Origin: Oreohelix idahoensis
Taxonomy: Eukaryota > Mollusca > Gastropoda > Stylommatophora > Oreohelicidae
Assembly: GCA_024509875.1 (NCBI GenBank)
Contig: JAMPIV010014153.1
Coordinates: 220,886 to 284,885, forward strand
Length of the DNA stretch: 64,000 bases
Reading direction: 5' to 3'
Under the pieces are notes generated by a model. That model did not search any database. It saw only the letters and a program-made list of their open reading frames with translations, and was not told the origin of the DNA. Made by a program: the position numbers and the translations under genes. Positions 54,328 to 64,000 of this stretch are shown here, piece after piece. Numbering within the stretch: position 1 is the first letter of the stretch; every line of letters begins with the position of its first letter.

Positions 54328-54690
54328 CTACGCAAGCACCGATTTATGAAAGATTGTTATCTTTCTGATTATCATCTTTGGTGTTCTCCATGTTTCAGAG
54401 CCATACAATAGGCTAGCCTTGACATTTAATATGAAGATGCATACTTCTGTATAGGACTTTATTTCCCCTGACCACCATACATTTCCCAATGCAATGAAAG
54501 TTTCTCCCGCCCGCTGCATTCCCATTTCGATATCATTATGTGTTTGTCCAGACCTGTCTATAATGCTGCCAAGATATATGTATGGGTCCACATCCCACAG
54601 GGATGCATCTACCGGTGCAACCCGGCTATCATTAGTCCACTGTCGTGAAAATGATTTAATAGGTATGGGGAAATTCTCTTCATTCCTCAA
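54328..54690 (-). pseudogene. LINE reverse transcriptase fragment, minus strand
   Basis: A 120-codon frame with YLGSIIDRSGQTHNDIEM, then NVKASLLYGSETWRTPK, corresponds to the thumb region just after the polymerase core of a non-LTR reverse transcriptase. The core motifs and both ends are missing. Confidence 0.78.
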
Positions 54691-54917
54691 ACTAGGAAAT
54701 CCGGTAAATACTGTAGATCAATAATAACACAGGAATTACCGTATAATGCAAGACATTAGTATCCAAATATTTCACAAATGTGGGGGGCGGTGTGGACTGA
54801 TATAGGACAGCAGGGGACACGCAACTGAGCTGGTTTTTATCGGAGACGTAAAAATGGTAATGGTAGTCCCATATCAAATACTGCCGTAGGGGATTGACGT
54901 GTTAGAGACTTCACTAT

Positions 54918-55035
54918 ACTAGGTCCTGCTTCGAGAGGTGGAGTGACCAGTTCCCTTCCTCGGTGCCTTTTCTTTCCCATACTCAAGAGCAGAGTTAGGT
55001 ACCCATTTGTATCTGGGTACACTGGAGCGTTACGC
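54918..55035 (-). mobile_element. SINE fragment, minus strand
   Basis: The complement matches the middle of the SINE at 60175-60451 (aaatgggtacct, ctgctct, aaggaaaaggca, ctggtcac.ccacctctcg). Both the tRNA-like head and the tail are missing. Confidence 0.7.
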
Positions 55036-56218
55036 GACCATGTTTTTGTTTCGTGTGGTTTTCTTCTTGTAGTTTGGTTTAGAGTAGAACATAGAATCGC
55101 AAACGTTCATGCATCATGCTGACAAACACGAATGGGGACGGGTATGGTCGTCACAGAACATCATTGGCCGAATAACACAAGACGTCGGGTAGAGGGTCCA
55201 CGATATATCTTCTTTAGCATTCATTTTACATCAAGGAAACATCTTCATGGTCAATGCGTATACAAGGCATGTATAGTAGTAAATCTTCCATCTGTCTCGT
55301 CTCAATCATTCAGTCCTCGCCGCTGAACTAGAGCTGCATACGAACGATGATCACCCAAGTAATGTGGACCAGACGACGTGAATATAATAATAACTTGATT
55401 TGTCTTACTCGATAAGAGGTGGAACTTCTATGTAAGGTCAGGACCATCTTAGAAAACATAGTGACGGCCTCTGAAGTTAGTTATGCTACTTAAATAAATA
55501 TCTTCCTCCGTAATTCTTGGAGCTTGAAAAACACGTCTTACTGGGACGACTTGAAGTAACGAAAGACCACGAATATTAGCCGTTAGAATAAATTAGAGCA
55601 AACGTGTTACGACATAGACAACCGGTGACGTTTTAAATATGCAGCGTTCAATATAAGTTAAAACCCGTGCAAAAACATGAGTTACCACACATTCGTTCTT
55701 TAACTGTTTTGTACCCGGTACCTCTGCCACGATAGGCCAGCGATGTTACGACTCTGCCACTCTAACGCATTTGAGGTGTAGGGTGTAATAAGGACTGGAC
55801 GGTGTTAGCTCTGACTTCTTCGTGAGAAAAAGGGGAGGGAATTGTGTTAAGGCGTTAACTGATCATTGTAATCATCAAAGCTAGAACGAGGGGAACCTTC
55901 GAACATTTAATTTAAATTGGCAAAGGATATTGGACCAGATAAAAATCAAATTTCCGACAGAGTGTACACAAAATTAATGGAGAAAGAATAGAAATATGGA
56001 GAGCTGGGAAACTTAGATTTAAATGACACAAGAGAAAAGTTTGGGAAAACACAGTTTACATTAGATGGCAAAAAAAAGGAGAGAATAAAAAAGGACAGAG
56101 ACAGAAAAAAGTAGATGTAAAAATATAATAAGAGATTAGATAATGGCGAGAAAAATAAGAAGCTGATAGAATTGATAATATTATATAAAACCAAAACAGA
56201 GAGATAGAGCCCTTGAGG
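55036..56218. other. no gene recognised
   Basis: Unassigned sequence, A-rich from about 55980 to 56200. Confidence 0.4.
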
Positions 56219-56360
56219 GTCTGTGAATGGATTCTAGGGGTTCTGTGTACGTAACCTACAAATTAAAATGTAAACTTTTTAATAGTACGTTTATGTACAT
56301 TTTTTTTTTCCTAAGAAGGGGTCCGTAGCCTTCACCAGACAATCGAAGGGGCCCATGACA
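56219..56360. repeat. relic of the minisatellite-bearing element
   Basis: ggtctgtgaatggattctag, tttatgtacatttttt and gtccgtagccttcac followed by agacaatcgaagg occur in the same order as at 38675-38800, but with only one or so minisatellite units. A short CA-rich run follows. Confidence 0.75.
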
Positions 56361-56817
56361 GACACACACACACAGACACACACAAAGTTAGACACCCCGA
56401 GATATAAGATGTAGGAAGAAAGTAAATGGTTTAAGGATATCTATGTCCTTTTTTATGTGAATCAGTTTCGTTATTAACATCGTTCTATCCACTGTCTACC
56501 AGTCTTTTTTTTTTCCATTAAAGGAAACCATTTTTCACAATCCTAGGAACTTCTTAGCTAAGAAAATATTTACAGACTGGAAAATGTATATACGATTTAT
56601 CAAATCAAAATAAAGTTTAAATAGATACCAAAATAAATTTTACATGCAAAGTCAGTATAAGGTTTAATTTTAGGGTGAAATTTGTACTAATTTTTTGCAC
56701 AAATGTCGAATTCTTAGTATAATTTTCTTAAGTGCTTTTTTCCTCGACAGACAGTTGAATGCTTCTTTCTCTGCTTTGAATATTTGTCATAAATAAGAAA
56801 ACTTGGTGATAAGTGCA

Positions 56818-56930
56818 AGAAGCTAAGTGAGATTATGAGAAGTATTGCTAAGTGAGATTATGAGAAGTATTGCTAAGTGAGATTATGAGAAGTATTGCTA
56901 AGTGAGATTATGAGAAGTATTGCTGAGTGA
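56818..56930. repeat. 25-bp tandem repeat, about four units
   Basis: The unit contains gctaagtgagattatgagaa then gtatt, repeated four times, with decayed units to about 57015. Confidence 0.93.
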
Positions 56931-57199
56931 GGACAAAGGAATGAAGTATTGCTAGGTAAGGTCGAAGGTAAGATGTACCGCTAAGCGATTACAAGGGTAA
57001 TAAATACTGCTAAGTCATGACAAAAATTCACACAGTAGTTATAAAGATATTTGAATTTATAATTGTATTTAAACATTTTTTTAAAATGTGTTCCTCGATT
57101 TCTGGTGGAACATCGGAGATTGTTCTGGAGAACTCCAGGTTTCCGTTGAGACCTGGATCTGCCTCAAGTTGTATCAATCAAATAGAGGCATCTCCCACC

Positions 57200-59516
57200 T
57201 GTCGTGAAACATTCTAAATCCACATATATAAATTAAAAGGTAACTGTAAAGCCTAACACATAAATTCAATAAAAGGAAAGAGAAATGGTAAAAGTACAGT
57301 GCTGTCACAATGGCGTACAAAAAATCCCCTTGTTGTCTACTTCGTCTGCAAATTGTAACGTTTCACGTTGATAGTAAAAGCCTACTGCATCACTACACGC
57401 TTTCTACAATAAAACGTGTACTGCATTTCTAAGAAAACCTTGAGCTAGGCACCCTGCGTAATGACCTAAATTAATACTTCCATTAATTTCATTTTATACA
57501 CGGCGTGATGAAAAGACAGATGAACTTAGGATAGAGAGAAGGGTGGGCTGAAAGCAGGAACGCATGCCACACTAAACACGCGTCTCGCGATATACAATTA
57601 ATGCCACCCACCCCTAGCGTAAGGCCAGAAGCAATAACTTTTTTTCAGATAGACAGTGATAAAAAACACTACCCATACGAGAGTTAGGTTTAACTCTTTA
57701 AGTCCCAACAGCCAGTATACTGTACTTCCCGCTAGACCCATTTGGCCCAATCAACAGTATACTGGCTTTCATATCTCTTGATCCTTTCTATGGCTCTTTT
57801 CTAATTTTGACAACTCAAAAACGCTTTTTTCTTAAAGTATAGCCATCCATTTTGTACTTTTGTTATTTATGAATATGAACATTTAAAAAAATTATTTCCA
57901 AACAAAAACAATAAAAACATACTGGGATGGCCATTTTTGTATGGGCCAAACCCACTTTTTTGCTTGGGACTGAAAGAGTTAAAAAACCTGAAAAATGCTT
58001 ATTGGGAAACATGACATTATACTGGTTTACGTTTGAAAGCCTGACAGTACCCAGACACCACGTCGTATCGAAGTGAACAGGAGGTAGAAGAAAATGCACA
58101 TTTTGAACGCAGCCACCTAGCTCCCTTAAATTTATATAATTGGGTTCCTTAGGACTTGCTGACAAAGAATATGTTAAACGTTACGCAAATAGTCTAGGAA
58201 TTAACAAATTATAGCCAAAATAAAATGGTGGTGCTGTCAGACAACACCAAAATCAGAATTGCGCAGTGGCAGGTTTTGAAACCACCATTGTACGGGAAAT
58301 AGGCCAACATGTTACCTCCTATTTGATTGGATAGAAATAAATGTAAGGCTAAACACGATTAGTCGGACTATAAATACTATTTTTTGTTGTTAGGGGAGAC
58401 GGAAGGAAGGGTACTTTTTTTTCAAACGCTTGGGTAGACATGGCCCGATTGGTTAGACCCGCCAATATAGTCAATTAGGAGCGTCAGGTCAGTGCCACAC
58501 TTTAAAATAAACTTACTAAGAACCAGTGCGTTGACAGCCAGATCATATGTTTCTAAATAAAAGTCTGGGACAGACGCAGATCGGAATTTGTGCCATAATT
58601 GTGCCATTATTCATCGCCAGTCAACGTATCTGTGTATTATTTCCATGAATTGTGGGACTGTGGTCCTAGTTATTGAAGCAGCCCTTGGTCTGAGTTTTGC
58701 TGAAATCCAGAGGCTGACAGCATACTCCTTGGTCCAGATAGCGACCAGTGAGGTGCCTCTAGAACACAGGAAGCAATCGAGCAGAGGAGTCTTTTCCTGC
58801 CGCCATCACGAAAGTTAAGCTTCTGTGGCCAGAGTAGCTCAACATTATGTGCCCCCTCAAAATTTGACATTTTGTTAACCACAGAGGGACAATTAATGGG
58901 TTCAAATGACAGGAACTGTGAAAGTTTCCCAATACTATTTCCCCGATAATCAAACACTTGAAGTCATGATGAAAAACAACAACCAAGCTTGAACACAACC
59001 AGTATTACCTCATATTACTACTGCACAAATTACACACATAGAATAATAATAATAAACTATGTCAATACAAAGTTCATATATATAAACTGTGTAAATAATA
59101 CTTGTAATTACATTTGATTGTGATTCCTGGTTCACTGTGTAGTTGAATCAGGATATCCATTATTGACAAGAATTAATACATATATTTTTTAAACATAATC
59201 AACTGACTCATTTAAGATAGTCTTAGAGAGTGTTATATGTGTGTGAGTGTCACAGTGTTGTAAAGTGTTGTAGAATAAATTAAATTGTTTATCTGTCTGT
59301 TGTTGTTGTGACTTACACTTCATCATTTTCATAACCCTAGACATTTAACGTAGTCATCACACTATTCCAGAATAATTCTGACTGAGGTAAAAATGTGGTA
59401 GCAAGTAAGGTCATCTGTAAATACACCACACTTATTAGATACAGATACCTTCACAGCTGATCTCAGTCAGTACACTAAGTCCCCTATAAATATTTATAAC
59501 ATCCCACTTTACCACA
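57200..59516 (+). mobile_element. solo LTR, family B, with nested MITE
   Basis: It runs TGTCGTGAAA to TTTACCACA, with the perfect 5-bp repeat CCACC on both sides (57195-57199 and 59517-59521). It is closely similar to the LTR at 30535-32583 except for a 289-bp insertion at 57690. No internal region is adjacent. Confidence 0.93.
57694..57978. mobile_element. TTAA-specific MITE (piggyBac-like target)
   Basis: A 285-bp insert lies between TTAA duplications (57690-57693 and 57979-57982), with inverted ends CTCTTTAAGTCCCAA and CTCTTTCAGTCCCAA. Just inside is a palindromic pair (gccagtatactg and cagtatactggc). The related LTR at 30535-32583 has the uninterrupted site ggtttaaaaacctg near 31020, which proves the insertion. 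The TTAA target is that of piggyBac enzymes; no transposase is encoded. Confidence 0.88.
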
Positions 59517-59602
59517 CCACCTACACTCAATTAAGAGATAAACTAGCAACGCAGTTTAAACAAAGGACCAGAAGAACAGATGAGGTAATTATAACAGGTT
59601 TC

Positions 59603-59909
59603 TTCTTCTTCTTCCTCGTTCGCCCTGAAAAGGACGTTGGTTGCGTTGTGTCTGTTTACACCGGAGCTGCGATATCTGCGCCTTTCGGCCGACACATCCG
59701 ACTTCAGCACAGCATTTTTTTGGGACCGGATTTGCCTTCCCTCTTCGATCCCTACTCTCTCAGCCAGACTGCAGTGATGCAGCCTGTTTCCATGACCACC
59801 ACGTGGAGGTGGAGTAGGGCCTTAGTCAGCTCTGGTTCGCTGACCCTGACGCAAGCAGTCAAGCTATGGGTCGCTGACTGCATTCTCTATTGCTGCATCT
59901 TTGGGTCCC
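59603..59909 (-). mobile_element. SINE-like retroposon, minus strand, second copy
   Basis: The same unit as at 404-709, here flanked by ATAACAGGTTTC (59591-59602 and 59910-59921). The two copies are alike across their full length of about 306 bp, including the ccaccacgtggaggtgga stretch, so both ends of the unit are well defined. Confidence 0.85.
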
Positions 59910-60174
59910 ATAACAGGTTTCAAACGGGGCCGTCGTAAGACGCGAATAATATGAGATATGGTATGGAGCTGACAAACACATTGAGTAAAACAAATTGCTG
60001 CAATAGCTACAGCTACCAGAGCGCCAGAATGCTTTGATACAGGCTTCCTGCTTTGGGATCAGCAGCAATGTGAGCTTCACGCTACTTAATTAAGGAGGGA
60101 AAAACGAATATTAGACAATGACGTGGTAACAGAAAATAATTTTTTTTAGCATCCGTAGTGAATGAGTCGAGAGG

Positions 60175-60451
60175 GTGGGATTGGCAGAGTGGTTAGGGCG
60201 ATGGTCTCTAGCGGCAAAGCTGCCGGGTTCGAATCACGGTACGGACACGCTCCAGTCTAGCCAGCTGTAAATGGGTACCTGATTCTGCTCTTTGAGTTAG
60301 GGAAGGAAAAGGCAGCGAGGAATGGAGCTGGTCACCCCACCTCTCGATGGTATCAGTGTGTCGGCCGAAAGGCACAAATATCGCAGCTTCGCTGTAAACG
60401 GACACAACGCACCCAACGTCCTTCTCAGGACGAACGAAGAAGAAGAAGAAG
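60175..60451 (+). mobile_element. tRNA-derived SINE, plus strand
   Basis: The head carries an A box (tggcagagtgg, 60182-60192) and a B box (ggttcgaatc, 60226-60235) spaced as in a tRNA gene. A unique body follows, then a 3' part of about 100 bp and a (GAA)n tail. That 3' part is shared with the units at 404-709 and 59603-59909. A fragment of the same body is at 54918-55035. No clear target duplication was found. It is not a functional tRNA gene: the cloverleaf does not complete and there is no acceptor stem match. Confidence 0.85.
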
Positions 60452-61240
60452 TTTCTAAATCCATCTTTGCTCCATATATTTGATCTTTTGTGCGTTGTGT
60501 GTGTAATGTTCTTGGAACAAATGATGATTGCCTGTTAGACAACGACACAGCGATGAATCATGAAGGTGAAGGCTGCTGTAGTTTGACATCAAAGACAAGA
60601 CTAGTAGTGATGGACGTATGAGTGGACCCCACCTAGTATAGTGCAGTCTCTAACACTTCACTACCCTACGGTACTATCTGCTATGGGACTACCTTTGCGT
60701 TTTTAATGAAAGAGTCTAGACCGTAATCGAAAAATGTAACTGTAATAAAAAGCGTAATGATTAAAAACCTTGAGTGAGTCGAGAGAAATATGACTAAACA
60801 TTGTGTTTCTAGGGTAGATTGGGGGGCGGTGGGGAGGAGAGAATGAAAAGAGCGCCCGTTATGTAGAGTATTGGAAAAACAGAGAATTAATGACTGTGTT
60901 TATGAGCAGTGATGTGTACTAAATTGGTTGTATGAGGTGATTGGTGAGATACACAGAAAGAAATAAGGTTAAACGTTGGAAAGATAATTATTTTATTAGC
61001 TGCAGGAGTGGACTGATAGTGATCGGGGTCTCGAGGTATAATGTGTTATCAACCCCCGATTATCGTTTCCACATGTATTATGCTAGAGTATGAGATTGGG
61101 AGAGCGTGAACCCATCTACTGTGGGTGGCCCTAGGGCAATGCCCGAAATGCCCAACGCTCAGTCCCTGGTCAGCTATTACACAAATGAAACAAACAACAT
61201 GTCAAATAAAGACACAACTAACCAAAAAGAAATAATAAAA
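60452..61240. other. no gene recognised
   Basis: Unassigned sequence. Confidence 0.4.
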
Positions 61241-61430
61241 ATGTTATGGTTATTGTTGATGAGAATCGATCTCATTTCACTCCGCGCGAACCCATAGATA
61301 TCTGATCTCCCTCAGCAAAGTTGAAGAGTGTTAATGCTAACTCTATCTGTTACGCGTTGGTTGTATACACAACGGATGCATCCTCTCAAACGTTCATCCC
61401 TGCTAGTCTTGTCTTTGATGTCAAATTACA
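61241..61430 (-). repeat. dispersed repeat, copy 2 (unclassified)
   Basis: Matches 34460-34640 in the same orientation, with many point changes and small indels. The 90-codon minus-strand frame of the other copy is not kept. Confidence 0.5.
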
Positions 61431-61802
61431 GCAGCCTTCACCTTCTTGATTCATCGCAGTATCGTTCTCTAACAAGCGATCATCATTTGTTCCAAGAACA
61501 TTACACACACGCACAAAAGATCAAATACACCTAGATGGAACAAAGATGAATTTTGAAACTGATACACTGCATTCACGCGAATGAACTACAAAGAAATCGT
61601 GCATTTAGTCTTTTTTTTTATTTTCAATGAAGAGTTTTGCCACGTTTTGGCGAGGCATACCTCTGTGAACCTAGACACAAAGTCCGTTGGTTATATTCGG
61701 GAGTATGTTCAAATATAGAAGACGTTGTGTACTGTAATATGACTTTGAATGTTAGTAGGTAGAACAAAACTCAAACTAAATGAGAACGATAAAGTCACCA
61801 AG

Positions 61803-62134
61803 GTGGAACTGATGACAAGAACCAGACAAGTGTCAGTGGAACTGATGACAAGAACCAGACAAGTGTCAGTGGAACTGATGACAAGAACCAGACAAGTGTC
61901 AGTGGAACTGATGACAAGAACCAGACAAGTGTCAGTGGAACTGATGACAAGAACCAGACAAGTGTCAGTGGAACTGATGACAAGAACCAGACAAGTGTCA
62001 GTGGAACTGATGACAAGAACCAGACAAGTGTCAGTGGAACTGATGACAAGAACCAGACAAGTGTCAGTGGAACTGATGACAAGAACCAGACAAGTGTCAG
62101 TGGAACTGATGACAAGAACCAGACAAGCTGCAGT
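61803..62134. repeat. 33-bp minisatellite, ten copies
   Basis: The unit gtggaactgatgacaagaac then cagacaagtgtca is repeated almost without change. It is open in several frames because 33 is a multiple of three. It borders a LINE 3' fragment. Confidence 0.95.
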
Positions 62135-62138
62135 GGAA

Positions 62139-62388
62139 TAAGAGTTAAGAAGAAGACGTTGCGATGGATATGGCACACATTGAGGAAACCTGTTCATGTC
62201 ATTGTCGGCGACCTTTCTTCTGGAGTCCCCGGGGTGGGAGAAGTGGGGCAAACCGGTGAGCACATGGAAAAGAGAACTGGAGACAGAATGAAAATTATGA
62301 GGACAATAGAGAAAGTTCTTGAGCAGGTGACACCCTACGGGAGGACTTGGTATGTGTTTCTTGAAGGCCTTTGCTCCTTCGAGAACTA
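62139..62388 (+). pseudogene. LINE 3' coding remnant
   Basis: After the minisatellite the frame reads KKKTLRWIWHTLRKP and ends GRTWYVFLEGLCSFEN at the stop near 62386. This is the layout of the extreme C-terminus of a non-LTR reverse transcriptase (RWIGHTLRKP, a tryptophan-rich tail, then CS and a stop). The middle is degraded. Confidence 0.65.
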
Positions 62389-63760
62389 AAGAGTATTGTT
62401 CGATTGAAATGAGAGCGTTCTGCAGTCGGCAGGCATTACGAGAGGGGCACAAGCAAGGTCATTTAACTTCTGCCTCACAACATGGGGAGGGGGGGAGGGG
62501 GGGAGGAATGCTCACATTAGTCAACGATGCATGATCCTCCACGCATTTCTATACGTTAAAATATTTTTTCATCCCTCTTGCCAAAACATTAGGGTGCCTC
62601 ACAATGTGTAATGGCCCGGGCCTCGTCTTAGCTTTCGCAAGGCCTAGCAGTGAGCAAAGGTCAAGTATCAGGCCATGGTTATTCGCCAGCTGACTTAACT
62701 TGTCAGCACGACCTCGCGACCCGGATTCTATTTTGCTCTGAAACACTCAGGAATTTGATTACTCTCAGAAAGTGAAGACACTATAGACGTCTCGTGAGGA
62801 TGTTTGCTTCACTTGGTCTATTGATCACAGACAAAATGTCGACATGACCGGTTTAACCCCTCGACCGTTTTGTTTATTTATTCCTCCTACTGTCGACTTC
62901 GCCAATGTGTTACCAGGACCCTAAGGACGAGAAAAGAATTGTGGTGTACTAATGGTGGTGCGAAGGAAAAAAAAGAGGGGGGTGGGGGTGTGCGCTCTGG
63001 GTGACAGCCAGGAGAAAGTGCCATCGGACACTATTATGACAGTACTATAATGTTGAAAAGTCTACTTACAAACGTAATAAACAGGATGTCCCTAAAGTCA
63101 TAGTACCAATTTAAACTTTGGATGTACACTAAACAGAATCACGCAATAAACAGTTTATAAACGCATAATTTGTGCATATTATTTTTTATGTTAGTGTTAT
63201 CAATTTTAAGAGCGATCCTGTAACTGACTGAAAATGATGACAGTAAAAGTGAAGGTTAACTGTGTGTTGGAAAAATCTGACAGAATGTTATCTCATGAAA
63301 GATGGTAGCCATGTTCAAGCCTAAAAATTAGAACTGTATCGTGCTAAAACTTGATAAATTGTGTTTTTAAATGCAGTTTATAGTGTACCTCTTTCATGTG
63401 TACATAAAACTGACTTTAGGGGGCACCCTGTAATTTTCTGTATGTTTTATGGGGGTTGGGAGTGCCATAGGATGGATCCGCCCTTAGTGCCAAATCCTTT
63501 AACTATGCCCTTGGAGAACAGTATCAGTATAACGATACCCTATGAGACATGTCGTAGAAACGACTGACACCGTCTGGGCTACAATCATTCTATAGAAATT
63601 TATGGACATAGAAATACAACCTGAACAATACACCCAAAGCTGGTAATTAAGACCATTCAACTCACCATCAAAGATAAAAGAAGATCTTCTATCAAGGAGT
63701 CTTACAAGAAATAAATGGATAGTATGAAACATACGAAGAAGAGAATTGGAGATAGACGTG
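62389..63760. other. no gene recognised
   Basis: Unassigned, with G-runs near 62485 and 62980. No frame with a recognisable motif. Confidence 0.4.
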
Positions 63761-63769
63761 AAAGGGATA

Positions 63770-63849
63770 TGAAACATCATGAATGGACGGCACAATACAA
63801 GACAACTTGGCATGAATTTTTAGAAGAACTGTGCTCCACTGGGCGCTGA
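63770..63849 (+). pseudogene. possible LINE C-terminal remnant
   Basis: The frame TTWHEFLEELCSTGR ending at a stop near 63847 resembles the end of the same LINE type as at 62388. It is too short to be sure. Confidence 0.35.
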
Positions 63850-64000
63850 ATGGTAATGAATGGACTGCCTCGCTGATTCGCTCCGCGGAAAGTTTAGCCA
63901 GATAGCCATTTCTTGTCACTTTCCTCGCTGGAACCATCTCGTTGTTGACCTAATTCCTGTTCTTTCGTTACATTGATGTTAAGTGGCTTATGTTGTTTCT
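63850..64000. other. right edge of the window, nothing recognised
   Basis: No feature seen. Confidence 0.3.

Noticed and set aside
60175..60246. Functional tRNA gene
   Set aside because: A and B boxes are present, but the acceptor stem and full cloverleaf are not; sequence continues into a SINE body and tail.
61709..62452. 247-codon minus-strand frame and 130-codon plus-strand frame with 11-residue repeats
   Set aside because: Both come from the 33-bp minisatellite, whose length is a multiple of three.

Overview
This window looks like a transposon-rich, gene-poor stretch of an animal nuclear genome. The reasons are several LTR retrotransposons with long LTRs, LINE fragments, tRNA-derived SINEs, cut-and-paste DNA transposons, long (TA)n, (CT)n, TCTA and CTGT microsatellites, and at least six families of longer tandem repeats. 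I found no convincing host protein-coding gene, rRNA gene or functional tRNA gene. The organism cannot be named from the sequence; a marine invertebrate such as a mollusc is a weak guess from the repeat style and the retrotransposon clade.

The dominant theme is Ty3/gypsy-related elements whose pol order is protease, integrase, reverse transcriptase, RNase H. That order is typical of Ty1/copia but is known among gypsy-like elements in the Gmr1 group. Three internal regions are present. Element A (18446-26891) has a 1463-codon uninterrupted gag-pol between about 1.85-kb LTRs. Element A2 (26892-32583) abuts it directly; it has lost its 5' end, protease and integrase core and carries an LTR of another family (B). 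Element D (40570-50761) is young and complete, with two 2426-bp LTRs in which I noticed only two differences and a 5-bp target duplication (GCCTT). Its only clear defect is a frame break in an (AG)9 run in gag.

Two further LTR families occur mostly as solo LTRs, several with perfect 5-bp target duplications. Family B lies at 11934-14345 (minus strand, GTATG), 57200-59516 (plus strand, CCACC) and as the 3' LTR of A2. Family C lies at 287-1080 (partial), 4091-8092 (CTGTT, with a nested Tc1 element), 35436-37315 (minus strand, ATCGG) and probably 51414-54225 (minus strand).

Layout: 1-4090 holds satellite DNA, a partial family C LTR carrying a SINE, and a 40-bp minisatellite. 4091-8092 is a solo C LTR with a Tc1 element, inserted in that minisatellite. 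8093-11930 is microsatellites and unassigned sequence. 11934-14345 is a solo B LTR. 14350-18445 holds (TA)n tracts, a hAT-like non-autonomous element and a SINE. 18446-32583 is the A/A2 composite. 32584-38640 is unassigned sequence plus a solo C LTR. 38640-51090 is a 30-bp minisatellite unit that received both a 5'-truncated LINE and element D. 51091-64000 holds a C LTR with LINE debris, SINE pieces, a solo B LTR carrying a TTAA-specific MITE, two SINEs, a 33-bp minisatellite and LINE 3' ends.

The insertions are nested, so their relative order can be read: the minisatellites came first, then LTR, LINE or SINE insertions into them, then DNA transposons into the LTRs. The only coding capacity that could still work belongs to the retrotransposons.
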